NCBI GenBank assembly: GCA_964036275.1
Contig: OZ038433.1
Coordinates: 9,031,048-9,095,047 of the forward strand
Direction: 5' to 3'
From: Litoditis marina
Lineage: Eukaryota; Nematoda; Chromadorea; Rhabditida; Rhabditidae
DNA length: 64,000 bases
Shown here: positions 13,065 through 26,754 of the stretch, piece after piece
Layout of the letters: each line of letters starts with the position of its first letter
Numbering within the stretch: position 1 is the first letter of the stretch
Translations under genes and position numbers: made by a program
The notes under the pieces: model-generated
What the model saw: only the letters and a program-made list of their open reading frames with translations
Databases searched by the model: none
What the model was told of the DNA's origin: nothing

Positions 13065-16000
13065 TTAGGCGGTCAGGTAGGTCTTCAGATGTTGCTGCAA
13101 TTCATTGGAGACACAGTTGAGAACCGCGGGATTGGCCGCCGGTCCACGTTGAAGAACCGCCTGGGCCAGGTAGGCTGCAAGGAAATCGATAACTACACAA
13201 TTATAGAATTTTTCTCTAGAAAATCAAACCAGCCGCAAAACCTCAATTATTTGAATTTTACATCTACCATACAAAATTGAATCATATATACAAAATTTAA
13301 GCACCGCCTGGGCCAGATAGGCAGTAGGCTGGAGAGTAAAATCGATAATCTTAAATCTTACACAGAATTTGTTCACAACTTGGCAACATATCAATATTCT
13401 CCGGGTAATTTGCAAGCCAAAATAGAAGGTAATATGTCTTGAAGTATCCAATACATGATCACGGAAACGCCTTCTAAGATGACTGTCGGAGTGAATTTTG
13501 TATGCCGGTTTCGGCCCGAAATTGAACCCAACCAACCGTTGTAGTTGATCACTTGTGGTACGACTGGCTAGTTAGCCAAGCAGGTGTATAAATTTAGATA
13601 CAATCCTGGTTCATATGGGAACATTTGGACTGATTTGAAATATCCAGTAGCACGAACATAACTACGGAAAACCTTATAAGATTACGGTCGTGTATTCCGA
13701 TAGTTTTGAATGAATGTTTTGCGGCGCGAAACCTGAACCCGACCGACCTTTGTAGTTGACCACTTGTGGTGCGACTGGCTCGGGACGGGGCGCGTAGCTG
13801 AGACGACAGTACGGGTTCGTGAACTCTCCCTCAGTGTTGTACATGGCCGCCTGCAATGTGACAAATGTTACTATGTAAATGGAGAAATTCTCCAATAATT
13901 TTCGATAATCGATAAATTCCAAATGCATACGGTATGGTATAGAATATAAGCGAATTTAAAGGTAACTTTGTCGATTTTGAAATGTTCATCGATACTATTT
14001 CAAGATCAGACTACTTCACTAGAAGCATGTCATTCAGAATTCGCCATATTGCTAACCAGGGTTGCCACTGCCCTATTTTAACTTGGGAATTTGAGCTCCA
14101 AACCAGGAAATTCCGCGCTCTAAACATCTCTAAATCAGAAACTTGATGTTTCCGAATGCCAACATTCTAACAAAATATTCAAATGTAAGCAGTCAGTATC
14201 TACGAAGGTATAGAGTGGAGAATAAGTACCTGTTCCTCTTCGGGGGAAAGAGTTCCCCGTTCACTGGCGGACGCGGCTTCTACCAAGGCCGTTATTCCCA
14301 TGGAAAGAGGACCGAATTGGTCCCTGCAAACAAAGAAGTAGTCAATAGACACACAACCAAATATGATGTTTTATTTTTTATTTTTTTAAATTTACATTCA
14401 CTTTCAAGATATAAATGATTCGCCACTTACACCTAGCAAATAACTATGTATTAATATTACACAAACCTTCATTCGACGAATGAACAAATATGAATTGATT
14501 TTGAAACGTATACAATAGGTAGGGTTTGATTCAATCTGTAAAAATCGATAACCATCGATTACGTTACACCGGTGATAGCCAACTCACGGTATGACATTCG
14601 CCGTTTCAGCAAGCATATTGGCGAATCCGATGGCGATTATTCGTTTGTCCCCTCCGGTCGTCATATTCTGGAGCCCTGCGAGTTCGGGTAGAACCACCTT
14701 CTCCAGAATCATACCATACATATTGGGCTGGATCGAAGTCATCGACTGAAACAAAAAATACAATACATCTTCAATATACAGATACTTTTGAAAAAACTTC
14801 AGGCATGTATTCCTCGTTGTCAGCCAGATTAGCTGCCTACATCTCTGCATTATTAAAATTTTTTTACAGGATTCATAATTTCGAAAACCCATCTGCGCAC
14901 AGCATGATCATAAATTACAATAAAGATCCCCAGGCGATGTATTCAGACTCGGCGGTTCAAGCTCTAATCAATAATTAAGTGTTGTACGTCAGTCAATTCT
15001 CTGTTGAATTCACTTTTTAAGGATTTCAGGAACCAATCAATCCACCAAGTAACCTGGTTAGGATTGAACATTGGAAAAGTGAAAGAATCCCTCCTTCTCA
15101 CCGATAGGAGTTCCTTATCGTACAATAGTCACACCTTACTGGTGTGTCTGAGATAAATTTCTACTTGAATCGACATCGACTACAAACCTTAGCTAGATCA
15201 TCAGCCCCTCGATTGATGGCGAATCGGGCCAGGAAGACGACAAACTGTTTGATGAACTTGGGTGTCTTGCTCTGTTGGATTCGTTGGAACATGTGATTGA
15301 GAAGCACCTTCATTGGGGCCTCCACGCCTTGTACTGACTGCAAATACAGATGGTTAGAAGTGGAAGTGATACACTCACGTAAGAGGAAAAACGTGAAAAC
15401 ATCAGTAGAGTGTTCTCTTTTCTCATCGGGTGAAAAAATGATCCGTCATGTGAAATGTTACGTATGAAATCGCGAATAAACTATTCCACTTATTGTATTT
15501 TGCACGAGACAGTTAAGCAAAATTATATTGTAACAAAGAATTGGAACTTTGCTCTTTTAAAACTGTCAACTATTGACAGAATCAAGAATATGGCAAACAC
15601 CAACCACGTTGAGGAAAATAAAACTACATCGAACAACTCACGTCAATATAAGGGAGTAGAGCGCAGGCCAGCTGGAAACCGTACGTATCCAGCGACTTCG
15701 ATCCAATCAACCTAGAAAAAAAAACATCGTACTGTAACTGAGAAATCACTTTTCACTCCAAGCTGCTAAACAATCGTCAGCCCTAGCTAAATAAGCTTGT
15801 TTGTTGTTCTTTTTCTATCATATTCCTCACTTCCATTTGTTTCGATCAAAATTACCACCCTTTTATTTTAAATTACCTCGAGTAGTGATGCATAACCTTG
15901 GCACCGTGCTCCCCCAAAACCTTGACTGGACAGTGACGCAGATACACCTGAAAAACGTCAAGTAACCGAACCATAAAAGTGAAATATGGAAAATAGCTAG

Positions 16001-19000
16001 CCTACATCACGCTAGAAACATGTGAAAGAAATGCATGTTTGAGTTCCAAAGCATACGCTCACAAAGCTTAGTTGTTTTAGTTATTGTGATTGGGAAATAA
16101 GAAATGATAGGAATACCGGCTTCAAGTTTCTCGCCAGTATAACGCTTTTTCTACTTCTCAGTGGGATACTCAAAAGTATTAGTCACGTGAGTGTATGATT
16201 CGAAGAAGAACCTCACCTCCAATACAGTGAGTGCGGCGGGTACAATGGCCGACTTGGCCCATAGTTGGGGATCGAGTAGGAAGGGCAGGAAGGCCACGTA
16301 CTGGTCCACATTCGCACTGCGGGAGGCGGCCGCCGCAAGAAGCACGCCTGAATTAGATGGTAGATGTTAATTTATAGATTCTACCACGCCACCGTCAGAA
16401 TCATAGGTGATACAGTTCCAACTTCTAACCCGGGCAAAACAATTACCGAACCCGAAAAGTGAGCATTTGTGATGAACAACAAGAAATACACAGCCATACA
16501 TCGAGCGTCAGCGGGCGAAAAAGAGAATCAGTCTATATAATAAGGGGCGGGGTATTTACGATCAGAATGAGAAACACGGTTAGTTTTCAATAAATTCGGG
16601 AAGGTTTTACGTTTTCTGTTTTAGCGTAGTTATTAATAGAGCAAGATGGTTCTTGGCATAGGTGGGATAGTGTCAATGCGAGGGTTTCAACAGTTAAACA
16701 TCCCCTTTACAGTAAAAGCGAAAAGTTATAGGTTCCCCCTGTGTTACTACCCAACAAACCCAGCATTATTGGAAAAGTTAGGGTTTCCCCTAGCTCAGTT
16801 GATGCAGAAGTTAAGGTTCCCCCGGTAAGATAACCGGGGTATCGCACCAATGGTTCTTGGTTCGCTTTGAGAAGAAATATAATACCGTTTAAACTTTGGG
16901 AACTGATTCAGTGTAATAGTGGGATTATGTGAAATATTGAAAAACGAACCAGTAATCTGTAGGGCGTAGGGAATGAGATCGGCGATATCCTGTGATAGAA
17001 TCGTCTCGATCAGAGGCATCAACTGAGCATCCAATCCGCCGTTTGGCACGTCCGCTGTCTGAATACAACAGAATGAACACGCCAGTATGATGTGACTGTC
17101 CATCAAGAGAGAGTGAACTTTTGTAGAAATCAATGATAAGGTATGCAAATTCCCCTGCATTTGGCGAAAAGTTAGCCCGTATTGCACTTTTCTGACCATT
17201 GGACAAGAGTATCAGAATGAACAACATCTCTTCGCCCTTCCATCATTCTTTTACGTTACGTTTTACGTGCGATTTAGAAGACATGACGAATTCAGGGTTA
17301 AAAATGTATAATGTATAAAACCCCAATATTAATGCTAGTATGAGGGGCTACATCACCCAACTTTGTGATGTCCACAGATACATCATGAAACATTGAGCTC
17401 ATATAACTTGCATGTGTAACCACACTTCACTAAAGTTGTCCGGATAGCGAGAAACGTTCTTCAACATCGAGTTACACATAACACATACTTGAATCGAAAA
17501 CGGTTTCCCTTTTGTGAATAATCAGACTTTGCTGGTGTATGGACTGCCTACCTTCTTGATAAGGACACACATGGTCTCGAACAGGAAATGGGTGTGGACC
17601 GAGTCGGCGGGGTTCTTGGTGGCCGCCTCCACCAGAGACGCCAGACGAGACGCGATGGCTCCAGCGTGGCGGGCAGTGCTGTCCTGCAAATACCGGGGAT
17701 AGTCGTTTCCATTCCTACTGAGACGCTATGAATCATACGTGAGGTGATATTGTTGGTTGCCAACCTTTCACCCGTTGTTCATGAAATGCTTGAATTTGTA
17801 CCGCCTGAATTTCAAGAATAGGGAAAATTGGCCCGATAACGGCAGCTTTTCAACGTATTTCGTACTATTTTCCTGTTTTTCTCACAGCTGAATCACCTGA
17901 CCTAAGGATGAATTAAGAAACTTCTACGCCGTTTTAGTTTTAATGTGTACTCTAGTAGTCTCAGTAGGATTGATGTGAACTTAGAAGTGAGGAAATGAAG
18001 GATACGTTGACCACTTCTGACGGAACATGAATCAAAGCGACTTTCACTACGTTTTCAATTCATCAATTTGTTGGCTTCGTTTGAATAGTTATTTTTACCT
18101 ATCCCACCAGGGGACATCAACAAAATTTTAGAGAGACTGAAAAGCGCTTATCATGTACAGCAATTCGTAAACTGGTATCGGGGCCTAAACCCTTTTAACG
18201 GACCAATATCAACCCTCCTACTGAGACAGACATCGTAGAAAAGTGACGCAAGTGGTAAACTCAACTTGATCACACTCTGGTCTTATAATTGCAAACTTTC
18301 CATGTTTAGGCATAGTGTGGGTTATCACAGCTTAAGTCCGGTGGTGACTAGATAGTTCAGAGGTGAGTTTTTCTTAACACTTTGTTACAGTGCCAGTAAA
18401 TTGATATATAAAATAACCAACGTCAAGAATGGCGACGACCCGGAGTACGGCCTTGATGAGGTAGGGCGAGTTCTGTGCCTTGGGGTCCTTGTCGAAGCCG
18501 GAGACGAGGTTCGTCAGAAGAGAGGAGACTGGCACCGATTCGGCAGTCAGCACACACGTCTGCAAACAGTCACATCCATATAGAGTAATTGAAAAATAGT
18601 AAAGGATATACACAGGCTGACGACTGTCAATGTTTTCAAAGACATTACTTCATGCCAGAAATTCGTGAAACATAATCTCTATTTGAGAGAGGAAACAGGT
18701 ACTAAGACATGAATAAATATTGGTGAAAGTAATATTCCCACTCAATGTAACCAGCCCCTCCCCCTCCTCTTAGAGATTAGAGATGCGAGTTACCGTAGAT
18801 CCGTTCTGCTTAACGAGTAGCAGTCTATCAACAGCATAGGCGGCGTACTTGTGGAGAACCTGAAATAATACAACATATTAGTTTACACCGTCACTCTTCA
18901 ATACTTCTCTTTTATAAATCTTACCAGTGACCGTAATTATTAGAGAAATTAAATGAGTGCAACTAACCAGGAGTGAAAAACACAAACCGCTTGCGAAGAG

Positions 19001-22000
19001 TGGAAATAGATTCGTATTGAGCCACGAGTGAAAAAAGCCACTCACTCATAGATGAGTGAGAAAGAGAGACAAACTTTTTTTGTTCGAAAGCCGATATGAA
19101 AAAAGTGAGAAGACAATAGTCACTCTTGGTCCCTCATAGCGTTCGACAGCGAAACGTAAACTTCAACTGACGGGTAAGTTTGAGGTGAGTAGGCGATCGG
19201 CGGCCTGTACGACTTCCACCAATAATTCAGCTCTCAACTGGTTACGGAAAGTGACAGCAAACCTGAAAAAAACACGTTCACATTCAATACTTGGCCCAGC
19301 TATAGCTTTAAATACTAATCAGAATAGAATAGTTTGTCGTTCCGAAATACTAAAAGACGCAACGAACTTACAGTACAGTGCAAATCACATATGCATTAAT
19401 ACAAATATATTTTGTAGTGTTGTGTGTTAATCTCGATAACTCGCAAATGGTGATAAAAAGGATATTTTTCAGCTGCACCCACTTGAGAGCATCTGCCTTC
19501 AGAATCGGAGTCTCGTTGACGTCACTGGCTAGATGGGCACGCACTTGATTCATATAGTAATCCGAGACATCCACCTCAAATCACACATATATCAAATTCG
19601 GAATTGTATCCCCATGAAGGTCTCAAATGAACCGCAAACTGGATACAAGTGTTATGAACTAAGTGAGCTTAGGAAATAAAGATTAAATCGAATCAACATT
19701 AAGAAAGAAATACAAGCCAGGAATCCTCTGCTCGTCAAAAATCCCCAGAAAACACTTTCCATCAGCAGTGAAGTTGCAACTTCAATCATATGAATCTCGC
19801 ACAGACGGAAAATCCTGAGCTTACTGTACTGGCCTCATAACAAGTAACAAACAGAAAACTGGTTAATATTACTATATTGGTGTCCAGACACTTTTTCTAT
19901 AAATTGAATCATAGGTTCAATAAATATTCTCATTCTTAACTGTAATTAAAATACTTCTAATAACCAACCAGCTGACTAGTACTGGTAGCTCCGCTCTTGA
20001 CAGTCTCCGTCTTCGAGGCCATTGCCGTTACCAGACAATAGACAACGTCCAACTTCAGCCAGTTACCATCGGCCACCAGCGATTGGACTATCTGAAAAGG
20101 ATAGAAAATAATTATCCATGTCTACCGAAACAAACTCCTACCACCTCTACCGAATTCAACCGAATTGCCATAACCTAAACTTCACGTCAATTCTGACATT
20201 GTTCCTTTGCGCTGTGAACCTTGGCTTTTCCTCGTTCAAAATGCACACGAAGCAATAAGTTGAGAGAACACCATCACCATGTGACATATTAGTTCATGTT
20301 TGTTCTATGTGTCGAATACATGAATGTGTTGAATAAATATTGAAATATATTGTTGAATAAATATTGGAATATATTGAGCCTGGGGTCACAGCTCAGTAAA
20401 TTACAATCTACAACTAACTCGTTCCATTGTGAATTCGAATCCCAGATCACACCATTTTACTTTTTTAAATATAATTAAATACTGATACAAACACACAAGT
20501 AACGGCATACCCACACCAGAAGTGTGGGTATGCCGGAATTAGTCCATTTTTTGTCAAGTAGAAAAGAATAGCGTGTTGGACATACGTGAAACACCCTCTC
20601 ATTTTGATGTTGGCTGATGTTCACTTTTGCCCGATTCTGACTGGGGCATGCTCACTTTTTGGGCAATGTTACAGATTCTTGGTGAAATTGAAACAAAATC
20701 GTGTTTTTCAATAACTTTTTGGGGATGCTCATGTTCACTTTTTTCGACCTGATGTGAACCTTTTTTACTTTCTACAAACGAGAACAAAGTACCAATGTAC
20801 AATTTGAAGTTGTACTTGACCATCTCAAATGAATGACAAATTGACAATGTCGTGTACCTGTCCGAGAATAGGCACGAGTTGAGCCTCGAAGCGTCGGCAG
20901 AGTGCGCGCACCAGGTCAATGGCACCACGCCGGCGAGTACCCACGTCCGTACCTAGAATACACACAACGAATGGAATCCAGGCTGCAGGACGGTTGTCGA
21001 AATAGACGGCACAATTCAGAAAACGGGCCTCTATTTGTCAAAAAAGGCTATATCCAAAATATAATGGTAAATCAAGGAGTTTCACGCCTTTACCTTTTAA
21101 TAATCAAACGGGCTCTTTGTAAAATAGTCACAGCTTACAGATGTGAGCGTGTAGATCTGACCTTGATACAACCTCGATACAACCCAGAGTTATCTCATCC
21201 TTTTCCAACCAATTACCAAGTCTTCATAGTCATAGCCAGAAAAAGCGCTCGATTTTGTAGGATCGCAAAGACACAAATAAACATACCTTCCAAATCTCTT
21301 CTCATGTAGTCAATCGGTTCATCTTCGAACAACTCCAAATCCTCTTGTCGAAGCGTTAGATTCCGGACACAGACATCCTCTGAAAATAACGTGATAGTAA
21401 CACAAGACACCCGATTATCTTAACTTGGGGCTTGGGAAATATTGTGACAGTTTTCTATTTATATTGTCCAGTAGTTTTTCGACATGAATATCTCTATTTT
21501 TTGCAATTTCCAGCGACTCAGCCCATGTATGCCAACATCCATCATATGTGGGATAATCCTGGTTAGGTTAGGGGTCTCAAGAGTTAATGATCTCTTCCGC
21601 GAAAAACTACGAAAAGGTTTGGGTCCCTCCTCAATTCAGTGGCGCCACAATGACAAAACTGGATAATTTGTTAAACAGTTATAGGTCCCCTCTCGCCCAG
21701 TGTGGTAAGAAGTTAAGGGTCCCCCGGTCAGCGGACCATAGCATCCCACCTATGACATCCATGTTTCGAGAACGCTATTTCGATCGATTTTTACTCACGT
21801 GCAATCGTCTGAATAACTCCTTCGCCGGTGAAATAGCTCTCGTAGTACGTCTTCTGACAAATAATCGACAAAAAGTCGAGGGCAGCACAGACAAGTCCAT
21901 CGTATCTGTAAACGAATCAACCAATCATGGCACAAGTACTTCAGTTCTGTCCTTAACTCATACGTAAAATACCCCCTTATTTTGATGTTGACTGATGCTC

Positions 22001-25000
22001 ACTTTTTCCCGAATTTGACCGGAGCATGCTTACTTTTTGGGGGAATGTTACAGATTCTCGGTAAAATTTTGAAAATTTCGTGTTCTTCAATGACATAGGC
22101 TTACTTTTTGGGGATGCTCATGCTCACTTTTTTCGACCTGATGTTAACCCTTTTTACGTATGCCTTAACTAGTAAAATTCAAAGAATTTAAATAAACAGA
22201 ATTAGATTAAATAAGATTAAGTTTACTAGAATAAGGTTAATACATAAATGATAAAATGAACTAAGAATAATAAATACTACCTATGAAGATAAATATTGAT
22301 TAAGTTAAGTTACATGACGGATACATCGCCTAATAACGCGGGGAGCCTGAAGTCTTACTTTTAGTAAAGAGCCCAGTTTAAATTGTTGTGCGTTTGGTTG
22401 TAAGAACTCTCTGCAAGACCGAAGAGTAAAGAATAGAAAGCACTATGAGGACAGCACCAATTCACAAAATACCCAAAACCACGGTATTGATTGGTGACCT
22501 GTGTTCAATCGGCCACTTGTGACACAGTTATTGGTTACCCTTGAGACTCTTGCCTGTCTACATGTTTCTACTTGATGATGACTACCTAACCAAGTCGGAA
22601 TAAGGAACTTGTATTCAAGCCGCAAAGAGTTGAGGACAAAGGCTCTTTCCAATTTTTGACGCGCGTCCCCTTTTGCCATCTAAGACTTTCTGATGCCCTT
22701 TCTATCGAGCTCCTCGAGATGACGACTACCCACGTCAGATGTCTCTTGGATCAAGCTCTTTAGTGATCGGGGTTGACGAGGGGACTTTCCTATGATTCTG
22801 CTGTGCTTTCAATCCTTATGACCCAATGAAAAATGCGAGAAACGAACTACTTTTTCGCCAGTATCGGGCGAAGTCGTCCATTTTTTTTATGGAAGATCAA
22901 GAATATTAGCGTACTCATACACCAGCAAAGTTGTCCGAATAGTCAGAAAAATTCGCAAAATGAACTACTTTTCAACCGAAAACTTGAATCTAATTGTGTC
23001 GAAAAATCCTGAATTTTCACGTGTTTACATCTGAAAACGGATTACTTTTTGTCACTCAGTCGGACCTTACTGGTGTGTGAGCGTACTTGAATGGAAAAAT
23101 GGGCTCCTTTTTGTGGAATAGTCGGACCTTACTCCTTACTGGTAACATACAACATACCTGACATCCTGTCCCGTCTGAACCAGTAGTTGCCAGACTGATT
23201 GGATGACAGCCTGCATGAAGGGGTTCACCTCCTCCTCGTACCGCTGCGCGTACAACGTGAACACCTCACAGATTTCACTCTGGAACAATATATATTTAAG
23301 TAAACGTACAGTCGTCTCCTCCATCTTTTCGAGCCGCGACCCCTCCACAACTACCATTTCTGCCTGTATTTCGTTAATCACTATCGATTCGTATTCGTAT
23401 GAAATTCGTCGTCGCGAGTTTTTAAATCGAGAAGTCGCGACCCCTATTTTTGAATTTGAATATGTTCGTGACGTCTCAATTTCTATCAGAAAAGTGGCCT
23501 TGACGGCGTATGACTTTCAGTTTCATACAAGCACAACATCTTGCAGGGTTCACTCTTGCGAGCACTCACTTTTGAGAAGCACTGATTGGTAGCGAAAACA
23601 GAGTTATGTTGTATGTTTGTTAGCACTCAATTTTCAGTGTTACATCTACTCAGATTTATTCTTATGACCGTGAGCTATTTTACGATACATAATAAGGAAA
23701 AGCGTACCTTTAGTTTATCGATGGACGTCGGTTCGCCTCCTCCAGATGTCTGAGTGGGACACTCGAGCTTCAACAGCTCCAAGAAGCCCTCCACCCAAGG
23801 CTTCAGGTTATCCTGAAACAGCGCCAAATATACAAACGGATAACTGTTTCAAACTGTTCATACATTTCTTTTATACGTTTCTATAATTCATTTTCGAAGA
23901 ACGTACAGACTTTTTCACAAATTCTGTTAAGTCCAGTTTCAAAAAATAATTAGATCCTTTTTGAAGAAGAAGGCCTGGTTTTGTACACTGACGATAAAAT
24001 TCTTATAGATCCTTGAAATCTCCCGAACTTATAAATACTCCAATACAAAAATAACAAACCTCGAAATATTCTGGCAGATCCTGGTAGCACAACGAATGGA
24101 AAACTCGAACAATCAAATGAAGGACCTGCAAAATTAATAAATTCAAGTCGATCTCGATGAATGGTGGTGCAGGGGACTGTTTCTAGAGCTAGAGAGAAGG
24201 TGCTTCTCCCAAAATTCTCGGAATCGGAACTCCGAAACCGTAAAGTAAACTTTGAGCAACAAATTGTGTGCCGTTTAGAGAGCAAACTATGAAAAAGACT
24301 AGGTCCTGACTTTTCCCAACGGCCAATCATTATTACATCCCATCCTGTTATCGAAATTTTAGAGAGAAAATGGAGAAGAATGAATGAGGCGAATGCAAAG
24401 CCGGGTTCAAACTTTTTACGCGCGCGTATAATATAACGCCCACGTTTCCTGTGAAGAAAACATGCGTATCGACTTAGATGGCGTTAAAGCCGGCGTGGAC
24501 GTCAATATGAATGTTTTCTTCACTATCAATGCTGGTGTTAAACGTCAACGTGAAAAGATGTCCCGAGCCCCCCTGAAGGCCTAAAGGTGAAAAAGAATGT
24601 CTTTTTCGATTTTCGAGCGATTCACCAACCTCCAACCACTGTCCGATTGAAGCGGCATCCATGCTGTTATCCTGTACCCTTGGAGTCATGCCAACCATCT
24701 TTACGTATAATTTCGTCAATGGATCTTGCACCTGAAATTTGATGCAATGGAAACGCATTGTTTCAATCCAACTCACAAAAGTCCAGCGAAGTGAACTGCT
24801 TTGCCAGAAAACATTGATAAACCGGTCTCATATTCGTTTTCGCACGTAGCAGGCTAAATTTGTGCATTTTCGATGAAAAATTATAAATGTTCACAGATTG
24901 AATGTAAAAACGAAAACACCTTTCTGATGTGTGGCTGACTTCTTTGAGAGAGAAAAAATGTTATGAAAGTGAGGTCTACAGAGCCACAGAGTGTCAAAGC

Positions 25001-26754
25001 TTTGAGTGCCTATTCGAATAACGTTCCTTTTCTTCAGTTGCAGTAATTCACGAGTTTGCCCCCACTTGACCAAAATAGACAATTTAGCCGCCCGGAGGTC
25101 TCAACCTATATATAAATATATATTTCGTTTTCGCATTTACTCGAATTGCAAACAAAATTTGAAAATAATGAAACAACGAAAAAAATCAGAAAAGGGCGTA
25201 TTTATCTACCAGTGTTCGATCTCCCTAAACCCTCATCTGAGCCCACATTATCGAGGCAGTTCTTGAGTTCCCTCCACAACTGTTCCGACTTGCTTTCGAT
25301 GCGGAACTTCTTGAACAGCTGATCCATGGCGGAGAGGGTGGCCACCATTCGGTCGAAGTTCTCCTCCCCCAGATGAGAAGCCAGAGAGGGGACTAGAGAG
25401 GGCCATTTCTCTGGGAAATCACGCTGCAAATGAAATAAATAAATATATCTTAGACATCACATTTATTAGCTGATTAGCCATGATCCTTGAACAAACAGAT
25501 AAAAACGACCATTTCTCAGGGAAATCACGCTACAATACAAATAAATGAAATTGCTTGAATAGCATATTTATCACCTAACTTAGCTGATTGCCCATCTGAA
25601 CACAAGAGAAAACGACAATTTCTCCGGAAAATCACACTAGAAACTGGATTAACAATCAGCCGCCACTTTACAGTTTTTGGGAAATATCCCGATATAGGCG
25701 ACGAGGAAACTATTTTTAAATATTTCCAGCTAACCGGGCAACATTACTGGAGCTAATAGTATGACCCTACCTGTCCAATGAGATGTAGAGCATGACTGAG
25801 CTGATTCTGTAGATTTCCCTTGTTGCTGTACATGGCCTCCAGAACGAGCTCCCTGATTTGCTGCTCCTCCTCGGCGGGAAGATCTACCTCTGGGGTCGGA
25901 CTCTGGAAATAATTAAGTTAGAAAAAATACTAAATCAGCTATGCATTACTTCTGACCTAATCTAATAACATGTAACAACGCAACACGTCTAACCCGTAAG
26001 ATACATCACATAAACATAGGATCAAGCGGTCGGGATCAGCTTTTAATTTCAAAAAAGAATTGAACTAAACTAATTTAGATAAAATATCTATTCATTAATC
26101 AAAGTACATCTTCCTATCCTAGATCCCAACTTTTTGACCTGTTTGTTTCCGAGAGAACGGAAACTCACCCAATTCTTCTTGATGAAATTTTTGAATGTGA
26201 CAGCAGCTGCAATCCTAATTTCAGCCGGAAGACCCTCATTGGAAACGAGCTGCAGCAGAATGACGGCAAATCCTGAAATAGGCATAGTAATAAATCAAGA
26301 AGGACGAGAGAAACGTAATAAACCGGCTCGTGTTTAAGAGACACCACAATTCGTTGTAATTGAAGTGCTATGCTATAAAAGGAAGTGTTGTAAAATGAGC
26401 GTTTTCCACGAATTTAGATGTTTACCACGTTCAAAGTAGATCTGATTCTATTGCAACTAAAAATGTATTTCCATCTTCCAGCTTCCAGTCATATAAATCG
26501 ACCAACTGTGGTGACCGTTAAACATCAAATGTCACCAATTTTTTTCAAACTGTTAGTGGAAGTAACATTTATTTTTATTCTCTACTGACAAAGACAAATG
26601 AAACTATCTTCCCAATACTATAAAACTCTGAAAAACACCAACCGGGATGCTTTTCGAATTCACTGATCTTGCCTTCAGCCGCTTTTCGGATGGTGGGTTC
26701 GTGCTGCAAAGACTGTTGAAGTGTTTCAGCGACCTGCTGCATCACACCTTCCAT
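13065..26754 (-). CDS. CSE1L/XPO2: Exportin-2 (importin-alpha re-exporter), 950 aa, 26 exons
   Basis: Exons from 5' to 3' (minus strand): 26643-26754, 26169-26272, 25771-25902, 25247-25423, 24630-24731, 24060-24125, 23708-23812, 23158-23279, 21799-21905, 21287-21379, 20858-20952, 19969-20091, 19483-19574, 19172-19262, 18794-18859, 18422-18559, 17552-17683, 16950-17058, 16217-16347, 15877-15947, 15642-15711, 15188-15337, 14588-14745, 14230-14323, 13748-13850, 13065-13174. The sum is 2853 nt with all phases consistent. Family hallmarks in order are AAAVTFKNFIKKNW (importin-beta N-terminal domain), RDFPEKWPSL, QDLPEYFE, YMRRDLEG, DVGTRRRGAIDLVRALC, KADALKFAVTFRNQL and a C-terminal AYLAQAVL helix. 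The product exports importin-alpha with RanGTP from the nucleus. The length is close to the human protein (971 aa). The ATG lies 10 bp after a 3' splice-like acceptor. Confidence 0.95.
13299..13590 (-). pseudogene. Partial duplicates of the last two XPO2 exons
   Basis: 13299-13345 repeats the start of the terminal exon (the AYLAQAVL coding segment) and 13520-13590 repeats the end of the penultimate exon (PVVPQVINYN for PVAPQVVNYK). Both lie between the genuine exons. Flanking intronic words, such as the block near 13700 and near 13470, are duplicated too. Open frames are lost quickly, so these look like non-functional echoes. Use as alternative exons cannot be excluded. Confidence 0.6.
16657..16852. 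mobile_element. hAT-like MITE, family B copy 1
   Basis: This 196-bp element begins cataggtgggata and ends tatcgcaccaatg, which are imperfect inverted termini. It is flanked by an exact 8-bp duplication gttcttgg (16649-16656 and 16853-16860). It lies in an XPO2 intron and shares internal words such as agttaaggttcccccggt with copy 2. It has no coding capacity. Confidence 0.85.
17411..17541. repeat. Family E palindromic repeat copy
   Basis: One end reads cttcactaaagttgtccgg, followed by atagcgag. The other end reads actttgctggtgtatg. This matches the ends of the copy at 22911-23086. It is in an XPO2 intron, with its end only about 11 bp from an exon boundary. Confidence 0.5.
20581..20768. mobile_element. 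hAT-like MITE, family A copy 1 (3' end degraded)
   Basis: It starts catacgtgaaacaccctc and shares long blocks with the two intact copies (ggctgatgttcacttttgcc, ggggatgctcatg, ttttttcgacctgatgt). The far terminus has lost its catacgt-type inverted repeat, so no target duplication can be recovered. Confidence 0.75.
21543..21754. mobile_element. hAT-like MITE, family B copy 2
   Basis: This 212-bp element begins catatgtgggata and ends atcccacctatg. It is flanked by an exact 8-bp duplication acatccat (21535-21542 and 21755-21762). It lies in an XPO2 intron, with no coding capacity. Confidence 0.88.
21959..22162. mobile_element. hAT-like MITE, family A copy 2
   Basis: This 204-bp element has termini catacgtaaaa and tttttacgtatg and an exact 8-bp target duplication ccttaact (21951-21958 and 22163-22170). 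It lies in the long XPO2 intron between exons 8 and 9. Confidence 0.92.
22171..22905. other. XPO2 intron, unclassified repeat-like sequence
   Basis: AT-rich simple sequence (repeated aataagatta-type words) is followed by a GC-richer block near 22320-22840. I find no exon and no clear termini. An old transposable-element fragment is likely, but I could not classify it. Confidence 0.35.
22911..23086. mobile_element. Palindromic MITE, family E
   Basis: The ends are gtactcatacaccagcaaag and an inverted ccttactggtgtgtgagcgtac. The interior contains two inverted gtccgaatagtc / cagtcggac words. A related end sits immediately downstream (about 23120-23150) and further copies lie at 17411-17541 and 56931-57055. 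Confidence 0.65.

Noticed and set aside
22443..22679. 78-codon minus-strand frame starting MAKGDARQKLERAF
   Set aside because: It lies in a repeat-rich XPO2 intron, with no splice context or recognisable domain.
25202..25246. Use of the gag-g|gtttag donor for XPO2 exon 4
   Set aside because: It breaks the reading frame with the next exon. The gat-aat|gtgggc donor at 25247 keeps phase and matches the family alignment (LDN-VQDPLTKLY).
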